DNA from: Nephromyces sp. MM_2019
Lineage: Eukaryota > Apicomplexa > Aconoidasida > Nephromycida
Reading direction: 5' to 3'
DNA length: 40,238 nt
NCBI GenBank assembly: GCA_015657535.1
Contig: JADHZB010000304.1
Coordinates: forward strand, 1-40,238
In this document: piece after piece, positions 11,154 through 24,000 of the stretch
Position numbering within the stretch: position 1 is the stretch's first letter
Layout: each line of letters begins with the position of its first letter
Position numbers and translations under genes: made by a program
The notes under the pieces: model-generated
Seen by the model: only the letters and a program-made list of their open reading frames with translations
Databases searched by the model: none
What the model was told of the DNA's origin: nothing

Positions 11154-11253
11154 TTAGGGTTGCAATTTGTTAATGTAAATAGTAGAAACATAAAGACTTT
11201 TGAAGATCTGATGGTAATTGTAACAAGTTAGATATGCAGGGGCTCTAAAAATT

Positions 11254-11269
11254 GATCCCAATTGGGATC
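11254..11269. repeat. 16-bp perfect palindrome
   Basis: GATCCCAATTGGGATC is a perfect self-complementary 16-mer inside the gene-free 3-kb region, about 100 bp from the G run. It could be a binding site for a dimeric factor, or chance. Confidence 0.85.
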
Positions 11270-12080
11270 CTAAATATGTTGTTATTATTATGCCTTAAAA
11301 ATATATGCATATTTTTGATAATGTGACTTGAAAAGTGGTATTTAAGTCTATTTTGAAAAATTTTTATATGTACTTGATGGAATTTTTTCATAAATTTCCT
11401 CCAAAATGCCCTGAGTTGTAGGTATTATACATAAAAATGTTTACCGATGCTATGTCCCATATTGTTAGTGTTTTGCAAAAACATTTAAAATATTGACCAA
11501 ACTATGTGCATGTGTTGTATTGAGTTGGCAAGTTATTTAAGTCAAGCATTTTCGGAGATTAAGTATGTATTTCCATGTTTATATTTCTTGTAATAGTAGG
11601 ATTATGATTCTTAAGTTATAAACGTTAGCTGGTGGTGTACAAAACTCCTTTTGGGGCTCTTTGTAAATTCAAATTGAAAAATGTTTCCAATATGATTAAT
11701 TCGGATGTAAGTTTAAAGTACTAGGCCACCAAATGGTTTCACATTTCGACAGTAATATATAGGGGATGATAGCCAACCATAGGGGTTCTTATTCTTATGT
11801 AAGTGGGGAATTGTCTGAGTGCATCAGGGCTAACCTTTTATTTTTGAAACTTGGATTTCTACTTTCATATATTCTCAAACATTTCATTTCAAAATATTGG
11901 ATTTGATTTGTTCATGTAATTCTATACAAGAAATACAAATAGGATTCAAGATTTATTAGTATTTTAATCTTAAAATGGTCCTAAAGTCCTCATGAGTAAA
12001 TTTAGTTTAATTCTGAATTTATTCGGAAATTAGTTCACTAGCAAGAATAAATTCCTTAGGTTCCACTTATCAAATTTACG

Positions 12081-12210
12081 TTGGAATATGGATCCAAGAA
12101 AATTGAAGAAAACCACTATGAACTAGGTTTCAATTAAGCTTTCTAATTACATTGAAATATGGATCCTAGAAAATTAAAGAAAACTGCCATAGGCTTTAAT
12201 TGAGCTTTCT
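12081..12210 (+). repeat. Imperfect direct duplication of about 60-65 bp
   Basis: The segments 12081-12144 and 12152-12210 share TATGGATCC, AGAAAATT, AAGAAAAC and the ending AGCTTTCT, in the same order with small differences. It appears to be an old tandem duplication in non-coding DNA. Confidence 0.75.
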
Positions 12211-13383
12211 GAGCTACAAAGTCTGAATTTGCACAAAAGTGTATCAACAACTCATACCGATTAAGAACAACTTTACATTTAGTAGCATAATTATAAGTTT
12301 GTTACATATGTTTGTTATTCATTTTTAGAGTTTCAAATAAAAAATTGAAAAAGCTTCGTATTTAACCTCGATGGATGTAATGTGGTTTAGGTCGTGTTTT
12401 ATATTATTAACCAGTTTGCGATAAACACTGTAATTCTCAAACATAAATGATATTCGAGGGTGTATTGCTCGCTATACATGCAGATTTTGATTGGTTCCTC
12501 TTTCTAAATCTCTAGATTTGGTTAAATTTAGTATATTTTGTACAGCCTTGCAACTAAAAGGATCATATAAAAACTATTTTCTTCCTAACGTATATTTTAT
12601 TAGGTTTCATAGCATATCCAAGATATTTGCTTTCACGTGATTCAAAATATAACATTAATTAGGCTTGGACAGTTTAATTTTTATTAATATTATTTTATGA
12701 AAATAAGGATTTCGTAAATTCAACTTTTTTGTTTAAATATACTAAGCAAACCTTTTGTTAGACATATTGTGGCATAAACAAGTAGCACTCTCGTAATTAA
12801 GATAGCTAATTTAATTTGAATTCTAAATCCGAGTCAAAGACGCATTCAGTAATCAGGTGTATATACATTATGGTAAAATCAAGTCACTCTCTTGCGATAT
12901 TAACTTTTTTAGGATAATGTTAAGTTTAAAAGATTCAAATACATTATACCCTACTACACATACACTGTGGTATATATCAGTCAGATAGACATGTGTATGT
13001 GAAACATGACTGCTATGCATGCGTGAAAGAACATACATAAATAAGTAAAATGACTTTTCACTGATATAACTTGGCTTGGTATTTAGAGCTCAAATTTAAT
13101 TAAATAACACAAGGTAAATTGTGGTATTACATATTTTCTTATCTCATAATTTATATACAAATTGGCAAAAATTAATTTTGAAGCGATACATGTAACAAGA
13201 GCGCTTAATACATAGCTATTGAGGTATATTAACGAAGTTCTTACGAATGTTTTTTTATAAATAACTCTAATCTCGAGATGTATTTCAGAGTGTTAATATA
13301 GGCTGATTTCGAAGAACTAAAATACGATATTTTCCTGTTTAGATTGAAAACAAAATATACTCTAAAAGTATTGTATCAAAAAC

Positions 13384-15976
13384 ATGTCAACTAAACTATT
13401 ACCTGATATAACTCAAATACTAATGGGTCAAAGGATCTCAATTCTCTGTTCAGCATTTCATAATGATAATTTAGATCCAATTCAAAAGGCACAGATAAAT
13501 GAAGATTTATTTAATTGGCTTAATAATTTACCCATGATCTGCTTAGGGAGACATGACCCCAATTATATACCCTTTAAAAGCATCCAAAATTGTGTTTATG
13601 AACTACAAATAAAATCAACCAAGACTAAGATTAAGAGTTCGAATAAGCGAATATGTACAGGTACTGAGCTTGGTGGGTTTAATTGACAGGATTGTTTAAG
13701 AATGCAAATCTATTTGAATCTTTCAGTATAAGCTTGAGATTTACTATGGAAATTAGATTCTTTAAGCTTACAATAACTTAAGTCTAAAAGTGATTATCTT
13801 TTTATTCAATCATTGATTCTTTTATAGGTGAATTTACTTAAACTTTAATGAAAATCTATATATACATTCTTTTAAATTTTTATGGTAAAAGTATGAAAAT
13901 ATATTTTTATGATACACAAAGAAGTCCTTATAAACAAATTAATAGATAATATTACTAAAAAAATTAGTATGAGAAGCATAATAGTTGCTATAAAATAAAT
14001 TATTTTTGCATTAAATGATTCTTAAAATATTTTTATTAATTCTTGTGTCAACAGATCCCCAAGTTATTAAGCTAAATATCGAAGAATTACCACTACCCAC
14101 TACACCTTTCAAAATAAAGCCTTCAAGCTCCTTAGAAGTAGATCCACCAAAAATTGTAAGATGTGCTTGTGATTTAGCCATAGAAATGATTAAATTGCAT
14201 GGTGAGAGGCCAAGTCAGCCCAACCAACAAAACAGTCCATTTATACAATGGATGTTGCCACATAAAGAATTCCATGGTCTTTGGGAAACATTGTATTTTG
14301 AAGAAGATCTGAAGCAAACACTTTTGGAAACTGCATCAACTTCTTTATATTTTACAAAACGAAATATAAACAATAAGCTAATTAATTGTAATCGTATGCT
14401 CTTCCTTTATGGTCCACCGGGAACAGGGAAAACTTCAGTATGTAAAGCTATAACACATCAATTGTCTATACGTATGAAAGAAGATTATGAGAATTTTTAT
14501 CTATTAGAAATAAATGCACATTCACTATTTTCCAAGTGGTTTAGTGAATCAGGTAAACTTACTCTCCAACTTTTTACTCAAATAAAAGAAATGTGTGACC
14601 AAAAGGAAAGCTTTATTTTTATTCTGATTGATGAAGTTGAGTCACTTGCTTCGGCAAGAACTTCTGCAGTTTCAAATAATGAACCTTCCGATTCACTAAG
14701 GGTTGTTAACACTTTACTAACTCAATTAGATAGCCTTAAGCAATATACAAATTGTTTGCTATTAACAACATCTAACATTACAAGTAAGGAACAAAGTGTG
14801 TAAAAACAGAGTTACATTGCTATGATAATTAAATATAATCTTTTTCAAAAATAACTTTTATTTCGATTTGTAGTAATTTAATCTACATTAAAAATAGATA
14901 AACACATTTAAATTTTACAAAACAAAAAAATTGACACTTGTGAATTTCAATTACCAGAAGCTGTAGATGATGCCTTTTTAGATAGAGCTGATATAAGGCA
15001 GTTCATCCCACATCCAACATTAAAAGGTCGTTACATAATTCTAAAGGATTGTGTACACGAATTGGTAATAATGACAGTCTTAATAGCACAACTTTTTGCA
15101 TATGTTTAGCAATGATAAATTCTAACAGATGAACAAAGGTGTGATTTCAGCCTACCACAAGCCGCTATTAGATTATGAAAAACTGAACATCAAGCAACAA
15201 ATTAATGAAAGTAATATAAAGGTTGGAGAATTAATTAGCTGTTGATTCATAAGAAACTGTAAAGTACCTTAAGTTCTACTCAACTTGTGTATTTAATTAA
15301 CTCTCACGGGTGCTACATAGTAATTTATCAGCATTGGTATTTCTAAATGAAATTAAATCTCAAACACTCTTTATATAAGCTATACACATTCAAATTAGAT
15401 GCAAATTATTTAGGGATATGGACTGTTTGTATTATATATATACTTTTCAGATTGATCTTTCAAGCATCGATGAAACGGAACTTATAAAGTAAGCAAATGA
15501 TGTTTTAAATAGAATATAATACTAATCAATCAAACACATAGTTCTTGAGTTTATTAATGATTTACGAATCAATTCACTGAGTATTTTATAGATTCCTTAC
15601 ATATTTTTTTGTGCTTAAAACACTAGTCCATCTCAAAAACTACTTGAACTATCCAAAATGTGTAATCAATTCTCGGGTCGAACATTAAGAAAATTACCTT
15701 TCCAAGCATTTACATTGGTAATTGCTTTAACATAGATACATTATTTATTTTGTTTAACTAAAAAACAACAATAAGCTTAAATTAAATATACGCACTCATA
15801 ATCTCAATCATACATAATATTTATATGATGTAAACTAGATCTGTAGCAACCCAGAATTCGATGAAATGCTAAGGGATCAAGAGTCAATAGGTTTGAATAT
15901 TTTTTATCATTATTTTAGCATCATTGTTAAAAATGAGCTGGAATCGAAAGCAAGACTTAACAAGGAAGAAAATTAA
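13384..15976 (+). CDS. TRIP13: Pachytene checkpoint protein 2 / TRIP13 AAA+ ATPase
   Basis: Seven exons join in phase: 13384-13660, 14055-14783, 14958-15064, 15129-15221, 15451-15488, 15627-15717 and 15839-15976, giving 490 residues. The family ATPase remodels HORMA-domain proteins (Mad2, Hop1/HORMAD) in the spindle checkpoint and at meiotic axes. Visible landmarks are the pre-AAA block WMLPHKEFHGLWETLYF (158-174), Walker A GPPGTGKT (212-219), the pore-region EINAHSLFSKWFSESGK (244-260), Walker B FILIDEVES (281-289; catalytic Glu286), sensor TTSNIT (330-335) and DRADIRQF across exon 3. The small C-terminal domain carries SGRTLRKLPF. These match TRIP13 almost word for word. Length is slightly above the usual 430. 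The 38-nt exon 5 is the least certain, and the last exon is read through to TAA at 15974. Family assignment is very sure. Confidence 0.95.
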
Positions 15977-16991
15977 CGTTAATATCTAATTCAAATTATA
16001 GACTAAAGAAAATACTAAAATCCTACAAATATCTAAATAAAAAAGTATCATATAACTCAAGTTTGATCATGAGAATGAATAAATAAAAAAAGACTTTTAC
16101 TTTCATCAAATGTTTGTTATCCTTGGAAAAGTTTATTTTATGAATTATACAATTAAGGAAAACAGATTTGTAAATTTGATATTATATACTACTAATACAC
16201 TTTGACTATTGTCCTATTAATGAAGAGTGAGTCATTTCATTCAGATTCTGTTCAAATTTCTATATAAGATTAGAAAATTATTTATGGAAATATGTATTTT
16301 ATTAAAATACAATTACTTTTAATAAAATGTATACAAGTAAAAAAGGAGAATAACCTAATAAAGCTAATGAAAAAAGAATTTCGATTAAACTTTATTATTA
16401 TTTACATGCAATAGTTTGAAAAAAATTTTTTACTCACTTTTATTAAATTATTTATATTCCTTCTGAGTTATTTATAATTAATATATAAACCTATTGAGGT
16501 TTGAATTGATTTTCTTCTTTTATTGTTAGGTCATATTCTTGGTAGGAAACTTTAAATTTAAAGCAATGAATTTTATTGAGAAATCATCTCGGGTAATCAT
16601 TTTGGTTTGAATTAAAATTCTTGGGGTAATCAGATTTATTTATTTTAAAAATAAATTTGGGAATTTATATATACATACTATCAAACTCTTTCGAATAGCT
16701 ATAGTTAACAAAAAATGAAATTGGATAAAAATATCATAAGACAAGGAATCGTAGAGATAGTATTCAAAAAAGCTGCTGTTGCTGAGCTTATTTCAAAATA
16801 AGGCAATAGTTATTAATTATTTGATCAGAATAGTAGGATTGTTACTAAATCAATTGTTTAGAAACACAAACTTAGTATTCAATGAACATTGGTAATTAAT
16901 ATGTGGATTGAAATATTTGGCAAAAATCTTTATTATTAAGCTAAGTTTTGAGCGTTTTATCTGGAAAAATAAATTTAACAATCCAAGAGGG
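15977..16991. other. Convergent intergenic region, no gene seen
   Basis: AT-rich sequence between the 3' ends of TRIP13 (+) and the NUDIX gene (-). No coding-like frame, repeat array or RNA gene is apparent. Confidence 0.5.
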
Positions 16992-19188
16992 TTAGATTGA
17001 AGCTTTAATAACCGGTGCCCGATCAACCCAGTCCTTTATAAGCTGGAAAGCAATCGATGCAGGCATTGGTAAATGAAATATGGTTTGTGAGGGTTCACTC
17101 TTATATACCATTTTCCTGATATAGTAAAGAATTGGTTGTGGGAAAGTATTAAAAAAGAAAATTCTGTACTGATCAGTAAAAGTTCACGAAAAACTATTTT
17201 TTGTGTGTAATTCAAGGAAATGTACAAGTCAGATATTAAAAAGTTAATATTTTACTGAGCTTATCTTATGAAGAAATAATAATAAAGCCGTATGAGCTAA
17301 ATATAAGATTTATAAATATACTTAAAAGAAATTAGTTTCGGATGGTGAATAAATGAGTTATAGAAAATAAGTTTCGAATCTGTTTGGAGAAGTATGAATT
17401 CGATTTTCTCTGAAATGTTGGAACTGTTCATAATTTTAGAATTGATTGGAGCTCTTAATTAGTAAATGTGACCTCAAGATTGACTTACTTAATAAGATCC
17501 ATATGAAACCATTGGGCATCTTCTAGTTCTCCATCAAGAAGTTGTATTTTTGGCAGATATGTTATGTTTCCCTTACTGTCCTTTATATTGCCACCACGTG
17601 ATGTCAAAGGGACAATTTCGAGAGATTCTTTCTCGATATCTGTTAAGGGCTGGGGAGAACAGTGGTTAGCCTCAGCAGAAAATCCAAACATCAAGGATTG
17701 TGGAAATAACCATGGTTGTGAACCAAAGTACCTGAACGTATTAATATTTATCTTCACACCAGTTTCCTCATAAGTTTCTCTCTCAACCTAGAAAAAAAGC
17801 AGATATTAATTTGCAATATCTATAATACTTTCATATTAAATCATACATTATGAAATATTATCATAAAAGCTAATAACAGATTGGAATCATACTGTAATTC
17901 TTTCTCAATACTTTCTTACTTTATCTGTATGACAAGTTGTCGATCAGGTTAAGGTAATTTAAAGTGATAGATAAACATTGAGCAGAAAGGATACAAGAGT
18001 CATGGGGAGCGTTTAACGTGCATATTAGTAATTAAAAGTAATTTTTAGTCATAGTTTTGTGGAACTGATTTGTGAGGAAACTATAGCTCTATAAATTTCC
18101 ACTATTTAATGGTTTAAGCATGGACTAAATGAGAATTATGAATTGGCTACCGTTTGTTCTAGACTTTCACCCATACTTGTGAAACCAGCGAGGCAGCTAT
18201 AAAAATTGAGTCTCCTTATGCTTTTATGCCCTAATAAGCAATATTCTCCCTTATATATTAGCATAATAACAGCTGGGTCTAGCCTAGGATACTCCCAGAA
18301 CTTACAATCAGAATTTGTGCAAATCCGAAAAGAGCCAAATTCCTTAGACCTCATCAGATTGCCACATTTACCGCAATATAGCCTATTACGGTGATAATGT
18401 GACATGCCACGAGCTTTCATAAGAAGAGTTGCATTGAGTTCATTCACAGAGTGAGTAGGTACTTGTAATAGATTTTTGAAAGCATATCCATCATAAATTG
18501 GAGGGTCAGCTATATTCGAAATATCAACACTGAAAAAAAAGATTTCATTAGATGAAGGTTGTTCTGGATTATTTATTTCCATAAAATTACAGTTCTCATT
18601 GGTTGACTCTGTAGTTAGAGTGCTAGCTTCTGGTTTATTAGAATGTTTGGATCCGTAATTACTGGGATATGTTGTAAATTCGGAATCATTTTCTGTCTTT
18701 GGATGCGATTCTCTAGGGCTATTTTGTTCAACTGGCATAGGATCATACCTGTTATCTGCCCAATCGGAGTTGGGTTTTGCCTCAGCGAAGTTTTCCATAG
18801 AGGTGCTCCCTAGTAAGAATAAAAGCGGATGCTTAGATTCATTAAATGGTCTTTCCTTGTCATAATCTTTGAAGCTGCTCATTCTGGTTTTAAAATCAAA
18901 TAAATCTGTTGGTTGGTAGTTCAAAAGTTTTGAGAATTCATTCGCTGTTAGGAAAGCAGGCTCATATGAGTCGGGTGGATTCTTATCTCCATTTTCGGAT
19001 GTTTCATTACTAGTGTTCTTTGAGGGGTAATGGCGGAAGAAGTTTGAGCCTTTGTATACTAAAGTATAGTGGCATGCTTGTGAACTCATAAGCCTTGGGG
19101 TGAATAGTTTGGCCTCACCAAATTGTCCACAGTTTATATCCAAAAGCCGGCTTGTGTAATATAAATTTGCCCATGATCTCGAAACCAT
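16992..19188 (-). CDS. NADH / NAD-capped RNA pyrophosphatase (NudC/NPY1/NUDT12 class)
   Basis: Three exons, 18151-19188, 17489-17787 and 16992-17115, join in phase to give 486 residues. The enzyme class hydrolyses NADH to NMNH plus AMP and removes NAD caps from RNA. A C4 zinc ribbon is formed by Cys272, Cys275, Cys290 and Cys295. The Nudix box spans 335-357 across the exon 1/2 junction, with Gly335, Glu341, Arg349, Glu350, Glu353, Glu354 and Gly356 all in place. It is followed by SQPWLFPQS (369-377), the NADH-pyrophosphatase signature. Exon 3 supplies [17 protein letters not shown], the usual C-terminal block. The end of exon 2 is decided by the strong donor AA|GTAAGT at 17488; reading on would give a stop and lose that block. 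The first 260 residues are long, Ser/Asn-rich and poorly conserved-looking. No ankyrin repeats are visible. Confidence 0.93.
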
Positions 19189-21031
19189 TTTTGCTTGAAG
19201 GGTGGAAAGTTATAATACTACTATTTAAGAATCTAATTAATAGTTTAAATATGCTCTAATCTGTAAATCAAGATAGAATGTTAACTACAAATTTTAGTTT
19301 TCGTTCATTAATTTAAGCATAGAGTAAATATGATCTTGTTAAATCTAGTTTTATTTCGTTTAAAATGTTAGTATAAGGGTTGCAGCGATTATTTTGTTGT
19401 CGGGTTAAATGATAACTTGCTCAAGCTTCTTTATTTATGTCTGAGGAGGTCTTTATATTTTGTATGTATACATTTTGTTCATATTTTATTTATATGGTAT
19501 GCCATTGTGGGCTTTTTAGTGTTTTTTGCTAGGGCTTGGGTATTATTGTGTGCATGCAGGTTTGGGTAGATAAGTGGGTATATGGGTGCGTGTGTGTTTA
19601 TGTGTTGCTTTTGTATGGTTGTGTTTTATATGTATGTTGTTTATGTGTTGTATGTGTACACATTTTTTTGTTGTCTTACTTAGATATAGATTAAATTCAT
19701 ATGTTTACTTAAAGAGCAATGGAGAAGCTTCTTATATCCTCACATGATTTAATCAAGTATATTCTAAAAGGAGTTTTACCACGTTTTTGTTTTAAGAGCT
19801 GAAAAGCTGATTTTAATTTAAATTCAAAGACATGTTTTAGTGATTAATATTATTGCTTTATACTTTGAAAATTCCCATTCATGCATGTACTATGTGCATA
19901 TATCTATAGGTAGTAATTTTTTTAATGCATTTGATGACAATAGTGAGCTTAGGAAAAGGAAACTTTTATTTAAAACATGAATCAACCATGGATTCATTTT
20001 GGTAAATATCATTGTTGTTCGAATTCCTATAGAGAAAAATCAGCTTATTATTGTAGTGAATCAGTCCCTAATTTTTATTGGTAAATTCAATATGAAGTTG
20101 CTTTTTAGCAATTTAATTTTAAATTATTTAAGCAACTCTAATTATGGAATTTCGCAACTCTACACTATGAGCAAAAATTTTGTTTGAATAATTCTTTTTA
20201 TTTCCACATGGGTTTTTGGATTCGAAACTCTAAAATGTTTATATATAATTTTTAAATATCATATAATCAGCATGAATTTGCTATGATTATATATATTGGA
20301 TAGCCATAACATAATAGATAAAATGAAGCGATAAAAAATTGAAGTTTTTCTACTATTTTATTGGTTAGGTTCATATTTATGACTTTTAAGCACATATTAA
20401 AGTTTGAGGTGAAAATTAATGCTTATTAAATGAAAGTTACTAATTATTCTCTCAAAAACCGAGAATTTTCTTACATGTAAAAATAATAGATAAACAACAT
20501 AACTTTTAATCAACCAATTGTTCTTTTAAAAAAATTAGCATTTGAAAACACAACAGTATTAAAGGATTCAAGGTTATTTATCTCTATTGAAATGAGAATT
20601 ATAGATTCATTATTACCAAAAAAATATGTCTTTAAGATATTTCATGAACTAAAGGTTTATAATTTTCTCAAACTATGAATTAAATTTTTCAAACACATTC
20701 TGTACATAAGTTAAAATAAAGTTTTCTAAACACATCTAAGTTTATAAATTTCATAATTGTGATATTGAATTATCAGGGGTATCCCCATCCCTATCTTATG
20801 GCATACAGGGTAGTTTGGTATTGAGCAATAATTTATTGTAATTTAGGGTAATTAATCTAATTCTTACTCAAAAACTAGTTCATTAGAGAACTATATATAT
20901 ATATATATATATATAGTTTATACCTAAAGCAAAGTGATGATTTTAAACCATAATTTTTATTCCATTCATTATAACTATATTTTAAGTATTTATAATCTAA
21001 TATTCTCTCATCTATTTCAGGAAAATTGTGA
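19189..21031. other. Intergenic region, no certain gene
   Basis: Upstream of the NUDIX gene the plus strand turns GT-rich (about 19490-19670, CA-rich on the minus strand). The rest is AT-rich with an (AT)n run at about 20892-20915. A minus-strand frame from 21040 down to about 20930 (LDDHNFPEIDERILDYKYLK) looks coding and may be a last exon of the large WD-like gene. Otherwise I see nothing. Confidence 0.45.
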
Positions 21032-24000
21032 TCATCCAATCTGGGAAGCCCAGATGGCTTCAACCTGAGAGCTAAGAGCACCCGATAGCTGTTGATACAA
21101 CTTATTCTTACTTTCTAACTTGTTCTCTCTGGTTTGACTTTCCTGCTTCAAGTTTACAAACCTTGGTATGCCATTACATAGTTTGGATGAGGTTTTAAAT
21201 GGGGTATCACTTATTCGAGTCCTTGCTGTTTGATTGGTAGGATTATATGAGGTATTTTGTTCAAAAAGTGTAACCCATTGCCCCATTAAATAGTTTAGAC
21301 CTACAGGATTTAAGATTAAGCCTTTTTGTGTACGTTCGGTCATTATCTCTGGGTTTATATTATTGGTTTGTGAGCTTTGTGTATTTATATAATCAACCCT
21401 CTTTTTTCTGTAGGATTTACTCAGTGGATATTGATCTTCCTTGGTCCTATACTTTTTAACAATCTCATGTCCCTTAACTAGAGTTGTAAGCGCTGGCCTC
21501 TTCTTTGAGAATGAATTTCCACCCTTCAACTTTGTAGGATATAGAGTTCTGGAAAATTCGTCCACAGTTCGTTTTGGTATATAAAAATGAAGGTAAATAG
21601 TTGAGCAAAATGAAAATTCAAAAGCACAGTCACTTTTTTTATCTTTTTCCATTTCAGTGGGGAAATCTTCAATGGGAATTTTTGGTTCATTATGGAGCAT
21701 ATTAGCAATCATTTTTTTGGTTGTATTTTCACTCAAGAAAATCTGACCCTGAGTGTGTGCATCTGAAGAAGATGTTTGTACAACCGCATCTGTGTTGGAG
21801 TATGATGTTTCATTAAAAGGTGGTGTGTTGAGACTAATGTAGGGGTGGGCTAATGTGTTAGGATAAATACTAGATGAGTTATTTGAGTAAATTAAGTTTT
21901 CTGGGGTTGATGGGACATAGTGTGTGGCATATGGCCATTCATTTGAACTATTTAGATATAGTAGGGATTTTGGGGTTCCCATGCTTGATTGATGTATATT
22001 TTTTTCATCTTCAGTAGCTTCATGGCCTGGTGTGTGTCTAGGTATGTGTGTGTTAATTGTTTGGTCATGTTGAGATGAGCTGAATTGATCATGACTGTTT
22101 GTTTTATCAGATGTTTTAACACTAGATAAGCCTTCATTTCCTCCCGAACATAATTTCCTATGTTCAGATATGGTGTGTGAGTTTTGATATGGAAATGATT
22201 TTACAGATTGGTATATAATCTGACTTATAGAGTGATTGGCAGATCGCTGATATGTGCGACACTGGCAATAGGGTGTAGGATTAAATAAATTATTGGCCAT
22301 AAAATTTTCATCGCTTAACTTATCTTCTGTGTTTTTTTCATAATCTAACATGCCTGTATAAGATACCCAATGGACCCAATCGCCTAAAATTGTGTGTATG
22401 CATATGTATGTGTATGTGGGTGTGTGTATCTGTGTTTGTATCTGTATGTTTGTATGTGTGTGTGTGTATTTATTGTGTTTTTATATATGTTTGTGTGTGT
22501 GTGTGTATGTGTGTATTTCTATGTATGTATGTGCTTGTGTGGATTTAATTTGTGTGAGCGAGACAGTGCATGTGGATTTATCTGTTGTAGTTATGAATTG
22601 CGAATCTTTTTGTATGGATATGTATGCACGTAAGTGTTGCTACGAGCATAAATAATATGTTCTTGCATATCAATATAATTTTTGTGTAAATGTAAATATG
22701 TTTGGATATCTGTGTACATATGCTCAAATGCATTTATGTGCTATTACAAAATGGTCTATATGGATGAATGTGTGTTTATATATCGTATATATTAGGATGA
22801 GTTGATAAAGTTAATAGTTATTATATGTTAAGCTGGTTACAAATTTATGTGTTTGTTAAGTTATATACAAATTTTAATAATTGAAGTGACCATTTCCAAC
22901 AAGTGATTGTAGTAAATTCAATTTCCGCTTAAAAGCATGTGTGTAACATAAGGCATTTATTTGATCCCTGAAAAAACGGGGTGAAATTTAAAAAATTTAA
23001 ACTTCTTTATAATCAGTATGTATGTGTAATTATGAAAAGTTTATTAAAGTGTGTATGAGCACGCAGTACGTGAATTTTAGAAGGTAGAATAAAATCTAAG
23101 ACAAGATATAAGATGATATATGTCCATAATGAAGTATTGTGTAATGGTCAATGAAGACTATATCGAATTTTTTAGTGATGAATGTATGTGACATATTATT
23201 GTGAGTTCTATATTCAAAAATTTAAATGTGATTTATATACGAGATTAAGGAAGAGAGTGTATGTGGGTGAGATCCCGAAATTCTTTATTATAGGTATATA
23301 TAGGCACCAAAAGGTGTGTGTAGTCATGATTTGTACATACAGTGTCAGAGTTTGATTATGGAACTCATCAAATGAGAATGGTATTCTGTTAATCAAATTT
23401 TTGGGGTTTGTTTGACGAAGAAGATTTAGAAGTAAACCCTGATGTATATTTATGTATGTATACATGAATATATATAAGTATATGGTAAGTAAAACTTTAT
23501 TTTAAGACTGAAGTGTTGAAAACTTAGTATACTCATTTAGATTTTTTGTCTTTGTGTATTTATGATATTTTTAATCAAGCGAGAAGTTGTGGTGATTCTG
23601 TGTGTGTGTGTGCATATGTATTTATTTGTATGGGGGGAGTGGACATATGTGTTTTTGTGTTAGGATGGGTGCACATATGTTTGTGTGTATTTGAGAGAAA
23701 AAAATGTGTGTGATTGTGTACATATTAAGGGGGTGTGTATTCATATTCTAAGATATGTAGGTTTCCGAATACTTTGTGGTGGATATATTGAGTTTATTGT
23801 GGGTGTATATAATTTTATTGAAGCGTAATTTATCATACATAACTTATATATACCTGAGAATTTCGTACACACATCTTCACCAACTTACGCTTTTGTAGGA
23901 AATTACAAAAATCAAATATCTCCAAGTTTTCTCTTTTATAGTGAAATTCAATATTCTCAAAAGGTGAACTATAATATGAAGTATCTTGAACTTCTAAGTA

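Larger units (their letters stand above)
10298..13383. other. 3-kb region with no recognised gene
   Basis: AT-rich unique sequence separates two divergent genes (minus-strand orphan and plus-strand TRIP13). It contains a 12-G run, a 16-bp palindrome and a 60-bp direct duplication, listed separately. No long frame looks coding, although very short exons or a non-coding RNA could be missed by eye. Confidence 0.5.

Noticed and set aside
11154..11160. Telomere repeat relic (TTAGGGT)
   Set aside because: Only a single copy next to a G run; no tandem array, so a telomeric origin is not supported.
19999..20187. Plus-strand 62-codon frame (MVNIIVVRIPIEKNQ)
   Set aside because: No splice partners, no recognisable features, and its length is expected by chance in AT-rich sequence.
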